Assembly: GCA_900472605.1 (NCBI GenBank)
Contig: UCJD01000001.1
Coordinates: 85,778 to 149,777 of the forward strand
DNA from: Hyphomicrobiales bacterium
Lineage (GTDB): Bacteria > Pseudomonadota > Alphaproteobacteria > Rhizobiales > Rhizobiaceae
Direction of reading: 5' to 3'
DNA: 64,000 nt
In this document: positions 36,969 through 46,666 of the stretch, one piece after another
Layout of the letters: the number at the start of each line of letters is the position of its first letter
Position numbering within the stretch: the stretch's first letter is position 1
The notes under the pieces: model-generated
Database searches by the model: none
What the model was told of the DNA's origin: nothing
The model's input: only the letters and a program-made list of their open reading frames with translations
Made by a program: the position numbers and the translations under genes

Positions 36969-37871
36969 ATGAAGAGGCTTTTTTCCAGCATCACCGACGG
37001 GCGCGGTTTCGACATAACGCTTGTCGCCTTTCCGCTCGTCTTCCTGTTCGTGCTCGCGGGCCTGCCGCTCGTCTACAACATCGTCATGAGTTTCCAGGAG
37101 GTCGACATGTTCAGCCTCGGGACCTTCGTGCGCCCCTTCGTCGGTTTCAAGAACTATGTCGATCTGTTCAAGCAGCCCGAAACGCTGCCGATCATCTATA
37201 ACACCCTGCTGTTCGTCGTCGGCTCGATCGCCGGCCAGTTCCTGATCGGTTTCGGCTTGGCGCTGTTCTTCTGGGTGAATTTTCCCGGCGCCTCCTGGCT
37301 GCGCGGCCTGTTTCTCGTCTCCTGGGTCATGCCCGGCCTCGTCGTCGGAGCGATCTGGAACTGGGTTCTCTCGGGCGATTTCGGCGTTCTCAATTTCATC
37401 CTGCGTGAGAGTGGCCTGATCAGCAGCAACATCTTCTGGCGCTCGGACCCCAATTTCTCGCTCTGGGCTGTCGTCATCGCCAATATCTGGCTCGGTACGT
37501 CGTTCAACATGATCCTGCTCTCCGTCGGCCTTTCTTCCATCCCCGGCGATCTCTACGAAGCGGCAGAACTGGATGGCGCAAATGCGTGGCAGCGTTTCTG
37601 GACGATCACGCTTCCAATGATGCGTTCTACGATCGGCGCTATCGTCTCGCTGGGCTTGATCTTCACGCTGCAGCAGTTCGACCTGTTTGCGGCCATCACC
37701 GATGGCGGGCCGAACAATTCGTCCAACGTCACGCAATACTGGGCATGGGATCTTTCCTTCCGGCAATATGACTTCGGTAAGGGCGCCACGATCTCCGTCA
37801 TCATGATCGTCTTCGTGATGTTCGCTTCGATCGTCTATGTCCGGTCGACAAAACATGAGGTGCGCGGATGA
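36969..37871 (+). CDS. Sugar ABC transporter permease (MalF type)
   Basis: 300-residue inner-membrane permease with about six helices and the EAA loop in DLYEAAELDGANAWQRFWTITLPMM, which docks to the ATPase. It is the first of two permeases and overlaps the next by four bases (ATGA). Confidence 0.93.
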   Translation: MKRLFSSITDGRGFDITLVAFPLVFLFVLAGLPLVYNIVMSFQEVDMFSLGTFVRPFVGFKNYVDLFKQPETLPIIYNTLLFVVGSIAGQFLIGFGLALFFWVNFPGASWLRGLFLVSWVMPGLVVGAIWNWVLSGDFGVLNFILRESGLISSNIFWRSDPNFSLWAVVIANIWLGTSFNMILLSVGLSSIPGDLYEAAELDGANAWQRFWTITLPMMRSTIGAIVSLGLIFTLQQFDLFAAITDGGPNNSSNVTQYWAWDLSFRQYDFGKGATISVIMIVFVMFASIVYVRSTKHEVRG

Positions 37872-38695
37872 GCGATACCAACCGCAACCGCCTGATGCTC
37901 TTTATCGCGATCGTTCTGGCGGCAATCTATCTCTTCCCGCTCTACTGGATGTACATCACCGCACTGAAAAGCGGCTCCGAGATGTTCGCCAATCCACCGA
38001 GCTTCTGGCCGTCCTCACCGCAATGGGGCACCTACGCCTACGTGTGGGAAAGCCGGAACATGGGGCGCTATCTCTGGAACTCGGTCGTCATTGCCTTCGG
38101 CTCCGTAGCGTTGATCACCGTGCTCGGCGTCGGCTGTGCTTATGTGCTGGCGCGCTATCGCAACATGTGGGTGGATATCGGCCTGTTCCTCATCCTGATG
38201 CTGCAGGTCCTGCCGGCATCGTTGATGATCACGCCGATCTTCGTGGGCTTCTCGCAGTTCGGCCTGCTCGACTATCCGCGCTTTGCTGTGATCCTGGCGA
38301 TCGCCGCGAAAAGCATGCCGTTCTTCGTGGTGCTTGTGCGCGCCACCTTCATGGCCGTCCCGATGGAACTTGAGGAAGCGGCACTCGTCGACGGCAACTC
38401 CCGCTTCGGCGCCTTCTTCAACATCGTGCTGCCGCTTGCCCGCAACGGCATCCTCGTCAGCGCGATCCTGATCTTCATGCAGGCCTTCGGCGAGTTCGTC
38501 TATTCGAAATCGATGATCCAGGAAGCAGAGCTTCAGCCCGCCAGCGTCGGCCTCAACTCCTTCATGGGGCCGAACACCAGCGAGTGGAACAACATCATGG
38601 CCTACGCCACGATGTATGTGACGCCCGTTCTCGCCATCTTCGTTCTCTTACAGCGCCGCATCGTATCCGGCCTCACCTCTGGAGCCCTCAAATGA
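37868..38695 (+). CDS. Sugar ABC transporter permease (MalG type)
   Basis: 275-residue permease with six helices and the EAA loop in MELEEAALVDGNSRFGAFFNIVLPLA. It forms the membrane channel with the preceding permease and is coupled by ATGA overlaps to it and to the ATPase gene. Confidence 0.93.
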   Translation: MSDTNRNRLMLFIAIVLAAIYLFPLYWMYITALKSGSEMFANPPSFWPSSPQWGTYAYVWESRNMGRYLWNSVVIAFGSVALITVLGVGCAYVLARYRNMWVDIGLFLILMLQVLPASLMITPIFVGFSQFGLLDYPRFAVILAIAAKSMPFFVVLVRATFMAVPMELEEAALVDGNSRFGAFFNIVLPLARNGILVSAILIFMQAFGEFVYSKSMIQEAELQPASVGLNSFMGPNTSEWNNIMAYATMYVTPVLAIFVLLQRRIVSGLTSGALK

Positions 38696-39762
38696 CCAAT
38701 CAGATCGAGCTCAGCGGCGTCAACAAGCATTATGGTGCCTTTCATGCGCTGAAGAACATCAACCTTGAGATCGCCAAGGGCAGCTTCGTCGCGCTCGTCG
38801 GCCCATCGGGCTGTGGCAAGTCCACCTTGCTGCGCTCGCTTGCCGGCCTGGAAAGCATCTCCGAAGGCGATCTGAAAATCGCCGGCGAGCTGATGAACAA
38901 CGTGCCGCCGCGCAAGCGCGATGTGGCAATGGTCTTCCAGTCCTACGCGCTTTATCCGCATATGACGGTCGAGGAAAACCTGACCTACAGCCTGCGCATC
39001 CGCGGCGTCGCCAAGGCCGAGGCCAAGAAGGCCGCGGCCGACGTTGCGGCAACCACAGGGCTTTCCAACCTGCTCAAGCGCTACCCGCGCGAGCTCTCGG
39101 GCGGCCAGCGGCAGCGCGTGGCCATGAGCCGCGCCATCATCCGTCATCCCAAGGCATTCCTGTTCGATGAACCGCTGTCGAACCTCGATGCGGCGCTGCG
39201 CGTTCACATGCGCAAGGAAATCCGCGCGCTGCACGACCGGCTCGGCGCAACCTCGGTCTACGTCACCCACGACCAGATCGAGGCGATGACGATGGCCGAC
39301 CACGTCGTCGTCATGCGCGAGGGTGTCATCGAGCAGCAGGGCAAGCCGCTCGAGCTCTACGATACGCCGGCCAACAAGTTCGTCGCCGGGTTCATCGGCT
39401 CGCCGGCGATGAATTTCATTCCTGGTGTGGTGCAGGCAGATGGAAGTGGCCTCGCGATCGATCTCGGAACAGTCAAACATACGCTGCCGAGCAATCGTCA
39501 GCTCCAGCCGGGCCGCAAGGTGACCGTCGGCATCCGACCGGAGCATATCGGCGTCACCGCGACAGGGCAGGGAACGTTCGACATCCCCGTTGATGTTGTA
39601 GAGTCCACCGGCTCGGCCACCTTCATTACGGCGGCGACGACTCCCGAACTGACGATCGTCGAAACCGGCCGCAGTACCGCTCGCGGCGGCGAGGCGATCG
39701 GCATGACCATTGATCCCGCACAGCTGCATCTGTTCGACGACGCGACTGGCGTTCGTATCTGA
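38692..39762 (+). CDS. Sugar ABC transporter ATPase (UgpC/MsmK type)
   Basis: 356-residue ATPase with Walker A GPSGCGKST, signature LSGGQ, Walker B FLFDEPLSNLDA, H-loop YVTHDQ, and a C-terminal TOBE-like regulatory domain (VGIRPEHIG). It powers the MalF/MalG-type permeases. The ATG at 38692 overlaps the permease stop. It is the last gene of the operon and is followed by a hairpin facing the convergent gene. Confidence 0.93.
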   Translation: MTNQIELSGVNKHYGAFHALKNINLEIAKGSFVALVGPSGCGKSTLLRSLAGLESISEGDLKIAGELMNNVPPRKRDVAMVFQSYALYPHMTVEENLTYSLRIRGVAKAEAKKAAADVAATTGLSNLLKRYPRELSGGQRQRVAMSRAIIRHPKAFLFDEPLSNLDAALRVHMRKEIRALHDRLGATSVYVTHDQIEAMTMADHVVVMREGVIEQQGKPLELYDTPANKFVAGFIGSPAMNFIPGVVQADGSGLAIDLGTVKHTLPSNRQLQPGRKVTVGIRPEHIGVTATGQGTFDIPVDVVESTGSATFITAATTPELTIVETGRSTARGGEAIGMTIDPAQLHLFDDATGVRI

Positions 39763-39798
39763 AGAAACAAGGCAGCGGCGGCATCGGCCGCCGCTGCC
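39761..39798 (-). terminator. Intrinsic terminator of the aldo/keto reductase gene
   Basis: A 12-bp perfect GC stem, GGCAGCGGCGGC (39771-39782) with GCCGCCGCTGCC (39787-39798), has a 4-base loop. Read on the minus strand it is followed by TTGTTTCTTC. It lies between convergent genes and may also slow transcription coming from the sugar operon. Confidence 0.8.
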
Positions 39799-39804
39799 TG
39801 ATGA

Positions 39805-40836
39805 CTACCGCCCGCCTTCGAGCTTGCGGTGCCGCTGGTTCGTGCCGCCAACACCATAGGGATAGTCGAAGGGGCGCGGTGCGCTGATCTCGGTGAGATG
39901 GCGCATTTCATCGTCGGATAGGCTGATCTTCGCCGCACCAAGGTTGTCCGCCAATTGCTCCGTCGTGCGCGCGCCCAGGATGACCGATGTCACGGCTGGC
40001 CTTGCCACGGTCCAGGCGAGTGCTACCTGCACCATGCTGCAGCCCTTGGACTTGGCGATGTCCTCCACCGCCCCGATGATGTCCCAGGTCCGTTCCTGCG
40101 CGTTTCTCTGGTCGTAGGATTCCATGCCGCGTTTCGGATTTTCCCCAAGCCGGGTCGCGCCCGTCGGCATCTGGTCACGGCGGTATTTGCCGGTCAGCCA
40201 CCCACCGCCAAGAGGCGACCACGGCAGCAGCCCCATGCCTGCATCCTGGCAGGCCGGCACGATCTCGAGTTCGATATCGCGGACCAGCAGGCTGTACTGC
40301 GGTTGCAGCGTCACCGGCCGGGTGTATCCGCGCGCCTTGGCGATCTCGAACGCCTTGGCAATATGCCAGCCGAGATAGTTGGAAAAGCCGTAATATCCGA
40401 TCTTGCCGCTCGACACCGCGTCATCGAGAAAACGCAGAGTCTCCTCGATCGGTGTCAGGGCATCCCAGGCATGCATCTGATAGAGATCGATATGCTCGAC
40501 ACCGAGACGCCTTAGCGAGTCGTCGAGCGCCACATTCAAATGCCGCCGCGACAGCCCGATGTCATTCGGCCCGCTTCCCATGGGGAAACGTCCCTTCGTG
40601 GCAATCACCGCCTGGCGGGCCTCGGTCGGCCGCGCTTTCAACCACCGGCCGATAATCTCTTCGGAAATGCCAGCGCTGTAGACATCGGCAGTGTCGATGA
40701 AATTGCCGCCCCATTTGAAATAGCTGTCGAGTATCTTGTGCGAGGTGGCTTCGTCTGCCTCCGCGCCGAATGTCATCGTTCCCAGGCAGTATGGCGATAC
40801 GATTGTCCCGCTTGGTCCAAGCTTTCGATAATCCAT
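39805..40836 (-). CDS. Aldo/keto reductase
   Basis: 343-residue NADPH-dependent TIM-barrel oxidoreductase. The catalytic tetrad is complete: D48 and Y53 (FIDTADVYSAG), K81 (ATKGRF) and H122 (YQMHAWD). The C-terminal coenzyme-binding segment is in VILGARTTEQLADNLGA. GGAGGATG precedes the start. It lies 51 bases downstream of the ABC exporter pair and may be co-transcribed with them. The substrate is unknown. Confidence 0.92.
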   Translation of the reverse strand: MDYRKLGPSGTIVSPYCLGTMTFGAEADEATSHKILDSYFKWGGNFIDTADVYSAGISEEIIGRWLKARPTEARQAVIATKGRFPMGSGPNDIGLSRRHLNVALDDSLRRLGVEHIDLYQMHAWDALTPIEETLRFLDDAVSSGKIGYYGFSNYLGWHIAKAFEIAKARGYTRPVTLQPQYSLLVRDIELEIVPACQDAGMGLLPWSPLGGGWLTGKYRRDQMPTGATRLGENPKRGMESYDQRNAQERTWDIIGAVEDIAKSKGCSMVQVALAWTVARPAVTSVILGARTTEQLADNLGAAKISLSDDEMRHLTEISAPRPFDYPYGVGGTNQRHRKLEGGR

Positions 40837-40887
40837 TGAACATCCTCCATGTCGAAATGGGTTTCTCTGTCTGGATCGCCGATTAGG

Positions 40888-42786
40888 TTAGGTCGCCGAT
40901 CCGCTTGCTGTCGTCTCTTCCAGAACGGTTTCCGGAATATCGTCGAATGACGCGTAGTTAAGGTCGTAGAGCCGCGCGTAAAGCTTGCGGTTCGCCATGA
41001 GTTGCTGGTGACTGCCGCTTTCCACCAGTTCGCCGTTCTGCAGAACGATAATCCTGTCCGCCTCGCGGATGGTGGCTAGCCTGTGGGCGATCACCAGCCC
41101 GGTCCGGCCTTCCAGCAATTTCACCAGCGCCTTTTGGATCAGCATTTCCGTATAGCTGTCGATATTCGCCGTCGCCTCGTCCAACACGAGGATTTTCGCG
41201 TCGGCCACCAGCGCACGCGCGAAGGACAGAAGCTGCCGCTGCCCGAGCGAGAGATTGCCGCCCCGCTCGCCCAGCATGCTGTCGTAACCCTCTGGCAGAC
41301 GCATGATGAAATCATGCGCGCCGACGGCCTTGGCGGCTTCGATGACCTTCTCGCGCGTCGCATCGTGTTTGTGATAACGGATGTTTTCGAACACGGTTCC
41401 GGTGAAGAGGAACGGCTCCTGCAGCACCATTGCGATCTGGTCGCCGAGCGAATCCTGCGTTAGCGCGCGGACATCGTGGCCGCCGACAAGCACCTGTCCC
41501 TGCTGTACATCATAGAAGCGGTGGATCAGCGACATGCAGCTCGACTTGCCCGAGCCGGTCGGGCCGACAAGAGCGACTGTCTCGCCCGGATTGACCTTGA
41601 AGCTCACATGCTTCAGCACCGGATGCTTCGGATTATAGCCGAAGACCACGTCGCGGAACTCGACGGAGCCGTCCATATCCCTGGAGAGCGCGACAGCATC
41701 GGGCGCATCCTTGATGTCGATAGGAACATCCAAGACCTCGGTCAACCGCTGGCCGGATGCCATTGCGCGTTGCATGACGGAGTATTGCAGCGTCAGGGAA
41801 CGGATAGGGTCGAAGAAGCGCTGGATGTAGAAAAGGAATGCCACGAGCACGCCGACGTCGAGCGCCTGGTTGAGCACGCGGGCACCACCGACGACGATGA
41901 CCAGCGCCATGGCGACGCCGGTCAGGGAATCGACGATCGGTACCATCACCTGCGCGTAACGCGCCGCGGTGAGGTGGGTCTGAAGATTCGCCTTCGCCTT
42001 GTCGTCGTAGAGCGTAAAGTTGACGCCTTGCCGGTCCATGCTCTGTACCGCGCGCACGCCATGGATCGCTTCGGCCAGAGCGCCGTTTGCGACCGAATTG
42101 GTTTCGTGCGCCGCCATGAACGATTTTCGGGCGAGCGGCAGCCAGAACAGGCGGACGATAAACAGAATCGGCAGAACCGAAAGCGTCAGCAGCCCAAGCT
42201 TCGGATCGAGGTAGAGCATGACGCCGACGATACCGACAAGCAGTGTCATGTCGCCGACCGACAGCACCGACGTTTCCAGAAACTCCTGCATCGAATTGAC
42301 GTCGCCCTGCAGGCGCGACATCAGTCGGCCGACCTCGGTCTTGTCCATGAAGGAGAGCGAAACGCGCTGCAGATGCGAGAACATCTGCCGGCGGATATCG
42401 AAGAGCACATTTTCGGCCACGCCACCGACAAGCGTCTCCTGCGCGTAGCTTGCCCCGTAATTGATCAGGATCGCGACCAGAAAGGCCAGGACGGCCCACG
42501 TCAGCGCTGAATGGCTGCCATCCTGCTGCATGCCATGGTCGATCGCGTAGCGAATGATCAGCGGGATCATCAGTTGCATCAGCGTGAACGTCAGCACCGC
42601 GCAGACCGAGAGCAGGACGTCGCGCCGATAAGGCCGGACGAAGGCCCATATCCGCTTGATGACGTTGCCGTCGAAGGCCTTGCCGAACATCTCCTCTTCG
42701 ACGCGCTGCGATCCGACAACCGCGCGCGGGGGGCGGCGTCCATCCTCGCGAACGTCGGAGCGTTCAGTTTCCATTTCCTCGGCCAT
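40888..42786 (-). CDS. ABC exporter half-transporter, catalytic subunit of a heterodimer
   Basis: 632-residue fusion of a six-helix membrane domain (about residues 50-340) and an ATPase domain. Walker A is G408-PTGSGKS, Walker B ends in D536-E537 with the catalytic glutamate, and the H-loop is IAHR. The signature motif is altered to L512-S-L-G-Q. It partners the gene just upstream (42797-44650), whose Walker B is altered; the two defects fall in the same composite site. The ribosome site GGAGGA lies in the ten-base gap. The pair probably exports a drug, lipid or peptide. Confidence 0.92.
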   Translation of the reverse strand: MAEEMETERSDVREDGRRPPRAVVGSQRVEEEMFGKAFDGNVIKRIWAFVRPYRRDVLLSVCAVLTFTLMQLMIPLIIRYAIDHGMQQDGSHSALTWAVLAFLVAILINYGASYAQETLVGGVAENVLFDIRRQMFSHLQRVSLSFMDKTEVGRLMSRLQGDVNSMQEFLETSVLSVGDMTLLVGIVGVMLYLDPKLGLLTLSVLPILFIVRLFWLPLARKSFMAAHETNSVANGALAEAIHGVRAVQSMDRQGVNFTLYDDKAKANLQTHLTAARYAQVMVPIVDSLTGVAMALVIVVGGARVLNQALDVGVLVAFLFYIQRFFDPIRSLTLQYSVMQRAMASGQRLTEVLDVPIDIKDAPDAVALSRDMDGSVEFRDVVFGYNPKHPVLKHVSFKVNPGETVALVGPTGSGKSSCMSLIHRFYDVQQGQVLVGGHDVRALTQDSLGDQIAMVLQEPFLFTGTVFENIRYHKHDATREKVIEAAKAVGAHDFIMRLPEGYDSMLGERGGNLSLGQRQLLSFARALVADAKILVLDEATANIDSYTEMLIQKALVKLLEGRTGLVIAHRLATIREADRIIVLQNGELVESGSHQQLMANRKLYARLYDLNYASFDDIPETVLEETTASGSAT

Positions 42787-42796
42787 GTCTTCCTCC

Positions 42797-44650
42797 CTAG
42801 GCGCTCACGGCTTCGTCGCCGGGACGCACCTGCAGATCGTAGAGCGCCTTGTAGCGCCCGTTGGCCGCCAGCAGCTCCTCGTGCGTACCGCGTTCGACAA
42901 TCTCGCCGTCCTCGATGAACAGTATCTGGTCCGCATGCATTAGCGAGCTCAGCCGGTGGGCGACGATGATCGTCACGCGGTCGGCGGCGAATTTGCGCAT
43001 CGCGGAGCGTATGCGTTGCTCCGTCGCGGCATCGATCGCGGCCGTGGAATCGTCGAAGACCATGACCGCGGGTTTCAGCATCAAGGCACGGGCGATCGAC
43101 AGGCGCTGACGCTGACCGCCGGAAAGCGACACGCCGCGTTCGCCGACAACTGTGTCGTAGCCCGTCGGCAGGCCGAGCACATAGTTGTGCAGCTGCGCGC
43201 TTTCGCTGGCGCCCGCGATGCGGCTTTCCTTGGCCCATGGGTCGCCATAGGCGATGTTGTTCTCGATCGATGTCGTGAACAGGAAGGAGTCCTGCTGCAC
43301 GATGGCGACGGAGCGGCGGAGCGACTGAAGCGTCGCCTTGCGGACATCCTGACCGTCGATGGTGACGCGGCCGCCAGTCACATCATAGAACCGGGGGATG
43401 AGATGCGCGAGCGTCGACTTGCCGCTGCCGGGAGGGCCGACGATGCCGATCGTCTCGCCGCGCTTCGCCTCGAAGGAGATACTGCGTAGCGCCTGCTGCG
43501 TTGGCGTGCTGGGATAGCTGAAGCTGACATTCTCGAAGCGAAGCGTGCCCTCGGTGATCTTCAACTCCCTAGCATCCGGCGCATCGCGAACGGCGATCTC
43601 GAGATCAAGCAGCTCGAACAGCCGCGTGCCGCAGGTCGAGGCGCGGGCAAAGGCATTGACCATCAGACCAAGCTGGCGCACCGGCATCTGCAGGATCGTC
43701 ATGAAGGTGAGGAAGGATGCGAGCGTGCCGACGGTGATTTCGCCCGATATCACCTTGCCACCGCCGACCCAGAGCACAAGACCCATCGCGGCGAAGAAGG
43801 AAAAAGTCATGGCACTGGTGTTGATGACGCGGATCCCGACGCGTTGATGTGCGAGTTCCAGCGCGCTCTTCGACGCCGTTTCGAACTTGGACATCTCGTA
43901 GGCATGGGACGCGAAGGCGCGGACGACGCGGATGCCGCCGAGGTTTTCCTCCATGATCCGGGTCAGGACCGAAAGCCGCTCCTGCAGCACCAGCCATGTG
44001 GCGCGCAGCCGCAGTTGCGTCACCGATGAACGCCAGCCGACGAAGGGAACGAAGCTCAGCGCCAAGAGGCCGAGCACCACGTCGGTCGACAGAAGCATGT
44101 AGGCGCCGATGCCGATCAGCATGGTCAGCAGCACCATGCGCACCAGCGCCGTCGAAAAATACATGCGCACGCCTTCCAGATCGAGCAGGCCGATCGTGAT
44201 CAGGTCGCCGGAATGCACGCTGTCGTGGAAACTGAAGGAGAGCCGCTGGATTTTCTCGTAGCAGGCGATGCGAAGCTCGTAGCCCATGTGGTGGCCAACG
44301 CTTTCGCTGTAGTAGTTCTGCACCATGGTGAAGACGCCACGCATGACGCTGGCACCGAGCAATAGCAAGGCGGTCGTCAGCAGCGCGTCCTGGGCGACAA
44401 GTCCGGCGGCACCGCCCTCGACGACTGCCTGGGTGTGATCCACCGCGTGCCCGAGCAGGCGGGGGATCATCAATTGAAATGAGGAGGCGATCAGGGTGGC
44501 GCCGATCGCAAGGCCGGACTGCCATGGATGGCGCAAGGCCATGACGGTGATGCGGACCAAGGTGGAGAGGCCCTTGCCCCACCCTGCCGCAGTCGCCTTT
44601 GCCATCGAAGCCGAGGGCTTCGCTACACGGTTCAAAGCATCGCTGCTCAC
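42797..44650 (-). CDS. ABC exporter half-transporter, degenerate-site subunit of a heterodimer
   Basis: 617-residue membrane-plus-ATPase protein. It has the intact signature LSGGQ (509-513) and Walker A GPPGSGKST, but its Walker B reads VMVFDDST, with D534 where the catalytic glutamate normally stands. This asymmetry is typical of heterodimeric exporters such as TM287/288 or BmrCD, and the partner gene lies ten bases downstream. The gene appears to start with GTG at 44650 with a weak ribosome site. Confidence 0.91.
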   Translation of the reverse strand: MSSDALNRVAKPSASMAKATAAGWGKGLSTLVRITVMALRHPWQSGLAIGATLIASSFQLMIPRLLGHAVDHTQAVVEGGAAGLVAQDALLTTALLLLGASVMRGVFTMVQNYYSESVGHHMGYELRIACYEKIQRLSFSFHDSVHSGDLITIGLLDLEGVRMYFSTALVRMVLLTMLIGIGAYMLLSTDVVLGLLALSFVPFVGWRSSVTQLRLRATWLVLQERLSVLTRIMEENLGGIRVVRAFASHAYEMSKFETASKSALELAHQRVGIRVINTSAMTFSFFAAMGLVLWVGGGKVISGEITVGTLASFLTFMTILQMPVRQLGLMVNAFARASTCGTRLFELLDLEIAVRDAPDARELKITEGTLRFENVSFSYPSTPTQQALRSISFEAKRGETIGIVGPPGSGKSTLAHLIPRFYDVTGGRVTIDGQDVRKATLQSLRRSVAIVQQDSFLFTTSIENNIAYGDPWAKESRIAGASESAQLHNYVLGLPTGYDTVVGERGVSLSGGQRQRLSIARALMLKPAVMVFDDSTAAIDAATEQRIRSAMRKFAADRVTIIVAHRLSSLMHADQILFIEDGEIVERGTHEELLAANGRYKALYDLQVRPGDEAVSA

Positions 44651-44814
44651 GGTATCATTCCAAAATAGAGGTGTATCGGCGCGGGTCCGCGAGGGACGGC
44701 AAATCGATGACGGGATTGGTTAGCGCACTTACCTTTGACGATTCGAACCGACCGTTCAAGTAAACAATTCACCAACTGGTTATTTTATCGTGAGGCTTCG
44801 CCGGGCTGGTGACC

Positions 44815-44848
44815 GAAAACGAAAATGGCCCGCCTGGGGCGGGCCATT
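44815..44848 (-). terminator. Intrinsic terminator of the symporter gene
   Basis: AATGGCCCGCC (44824-44834) pairs perfectly with GGCGGGCCATT (44838-44848). Read on the minus strand the stem is followed by a T-rich run (TTTCGTTTTC). It ends the gene at 44880-45839. Confidence 0.82.
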
Positions 44849-44879
44849 GGATCGGCAGTGTGGTGATTGCGGCGTGAGG

Positions 44880-45839
44880 TCAGGAGGCCTCGACAGCCTT
44901 GTTTTCCGCGGCGTCATCGGTTCGGCTGGAGAAATAGTTCGCCAGAAGCGCGCCGGAGATATTGTGCCAGACGCTGAAGATCGCGCTGGGCACAGCCGCC
45001 ACCGGCGAGAAATATGCGGTGGCGAGCGCGGCGCCGAGGCCACTGTTCTGCATGCCGACTTCGATGGCGAGAGCCTTGCGCTTGTAGAGATTGAGGCCGA
45101 ACGCCTTGGCGGCGAAGAAGCCGAGCAGGTAGCCGAGTCCGTTATGCAGGACGACGACGGCGAAGATCAGAAGGCCGGACTGCGCGATGGCACCCTTGCT
45201 GGCGCCCACCACGGCCGCGACGATCAGCACGATACCGACGACGCTGACGAGCGGCAGGGCAGGGACCGTCTTCTCGACGAGGCGCGGCAGCACTTTCTGG
45301 GCCAGGAAGCCCAGCGCCAGCGGCAGGATGATGACCTGCAGGATGCTCATGAACATCGCCATCGCATTCACGGGCAGATACTGGCTCGCGAACATCCAGA
45401 CGAGGAACGGCGTGACGATCGGGGCCGCCAGCGTGGTAACGCTGGTGCAGGCGACGCTCAGCGCGACGTCTCCCTTGGCGAGATAGGTCATCACGTTGCT
45501 CGATGTGCCACCGGGGCAGCAGCCGACGAGAATGACGCCGGCGGCAACTTCCGGCGGCATCGGGATGAGCACGGTCAAGAGCAGTGCCAGGGCAGGCATG
45601 ATGACGAAGTGCGCGACGACGCCGATCGCAACCTCGACCGGGCGGCGGCTCAGTTCGCGGAAATCGTCGACGGAGATCGTCAGGCCCATGCCGAACATGA
45701 TGATGCCGAGGAGCGTGACGATATAGGGCGTCACATGCTTGAACACATCCGGCAGCAGGAAGCCGAGAACCGCAAAGAGGATGACCCAAAGGGCGAATGT
45801 CTTGCCGACAAACGCGGAGAGTGACGTGAGGAGTTTCAT
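44880..45839 (-). CDS. Bile acid:sodium symporter family protein
   Basis: 319-residue membrane protein with nine or ten helices. The family pieces are [11 protein letters not shown], the [23 protein letters not shown] crossover region and [14 protein letters not shown]. Bacterial members carry organic anions such as keto acids or pantoate; the substrate here is not predictable. The ATG at 45839 has AAGG eight bases upstream and is preferred to an in-frame ATG at 45857. A clear terminator follows. Confidence 0.92.
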   Translation of the reverse strand: MKLLTSLSAFVGKTFALWVILFAVLGFLLPDVFKHVTPYIVTLLGIIMFGMGLTISVDDFRELSRRPVEVAIGVVAHFVIMPALALLLTVLIPMPPEVAAGVILVGCCPGGTSSNVMTYLAKGDVALSVACTSVTTLAAPIVTPFLVWMFASQYLPVNAMAMFMSILQVIILPLALGFLAQKVLPRLVEKTVPALPLVSVVGIVLIVAAVVGASKGAIAQSGLLIFAVVVLHNGLGYLLGFFAAKAFGLNLYKRKALAIEVGMQNSGLGAALATAYFSPVAAVPSAIFSVWHNISGALLANYFSSRTDDAAENKAVEAS

Positions 45840-46139
45840 GCCGATAACCTTAAGCAAACATATGTCCCGGCTTTTGAGCGCCAGGCTTATGCTGTCAAGG
45901 CCGGTACGGCTGCTTTCGGTTCCGATCGCTACGGATCGGGGCGTGTCGATAAGAAAGTGTCCGCGCCGCCGGACATTTCATACGGTATATTTCCTTTTAC
46001 GTACACGTCATATGTTTGCCCTATTTCCCTCGTTGAAGGCGGGCGCTAGTCTGAGTTTGCCGCGCAGCACGCATCGTCGTGGCCCCCTGCGAAGCATCTC
46101 GGCTAGCACCACGGCGACGCGCTGCCGCTCGCTCAGAGA
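45840..46139. other. Intergenic region with a small hairpin
   Basis: About 300 bases without a gene. TGTCCG (45958-45963) and CGGACA (45970-45975) form a small hairpin that, read on the minus strand, is followed by a T-rich run. It could end the minus-strand genes upstream of it. The promoter of the symporter gene must also be here, but none was clear. Confidence 0.4.
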
Positions 46140-46373
46140 TCAGCGGCCGGCCTTCATCGCGGCACGCAGGCAGTCGTTGATACGCTCCTGCCAGCCGGGA
46201 CCGTCTTCCTGGAAAAAGGCCAAAATGTCGCTGTCGATCTTGAGCGATACCATTTCCTTTGCATTCGGGATCGCCGGTCGCTCAACGGCTGCTTCCGGCT
46301 GCTTCTTGGCAGGTTTGAACAAGGCTTCCGCCGCGTCGATTGCGTTGACAGGGCGTCGGGGTGTCGTGGCCAT
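46140..46373 (-). CDS. BrnA-like antitoxin, apparently orphan
   Basis: 77-residue protein. Its C-terminal half, VSLKIDSDILAFFQEDGPGWQERINDCLRAAM, matches the ribbon-helix-helix pattern of BrnA antitoxins (formerly DUF4415). BrnA normally neutralises the RNase BrnT encoded just before it, but the gene upstream here encodes a different small protein and no BrnT-like frame is visible. A CAGGAA ribosome site precedes the ATG. It may act as a stand-alone DNA-binding regulator or be the relic of a toxin-antitoxin pair. Confidence 0.75.
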   Translation of the reverse strand: MATTPRRPVNAIDAAEALFKPAKKQPEAAVERPAIPNAKEMVSLKIDSDILAFFQEDGPGWQERINDCLRAAMKAGR

Positions 46374-46420
46374 CAGATATTCCTGTATCGGTGGGGTTCT
46401 GGCGAAAGATCGCCCGGCGG

Positions 46421-46666
46421 CTAGCGGTCGTCAATCACTTCGGTATCGGGGCGATCGCCACCGCTGGCATGTTCTGTATGCCACGAACCATCAGCGGTCT
46501 GATACTGGATTTCAGCGTCACGACCTTCCACATGCTGATGGCTCGCCGCGGCCTTGGCCGCGGATAGCGCGGCATCGTGTGTGGCAAAAGTTTCTGACCA
46601 GACATCGCCAAGGCGGTATCCGTAGCCACCATCATGCTGTCCGACATGGTATGTAATCTGCATCAT
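46421..46666 (-). CDS. Small conserved protein, DUF2188-like
   Basis: 81-residue soluble protein (MMQITYHVGQHDGGYGYRLG...). The order of an aromatic-rich strand, a helix with THDAALSAAKAAASHQH and a final IQYQTADGSWHTEH strand resembles the DUF2188 family, whose function is unknown. The first of two adjacent ATGs is chosen because AGGAG lies five bases upstream. It lies 47 bases upstream of the BrnA-like gene and may share its message. Confidence 0.7.
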   Translation of the reverse strand: MMQITYHVGQHDGGYGYRLGDVWSETFATHDAALSAAKAAASHQHVEGRDAEIQYQTADGSWHTEHASGGDRPDTEVIDDR

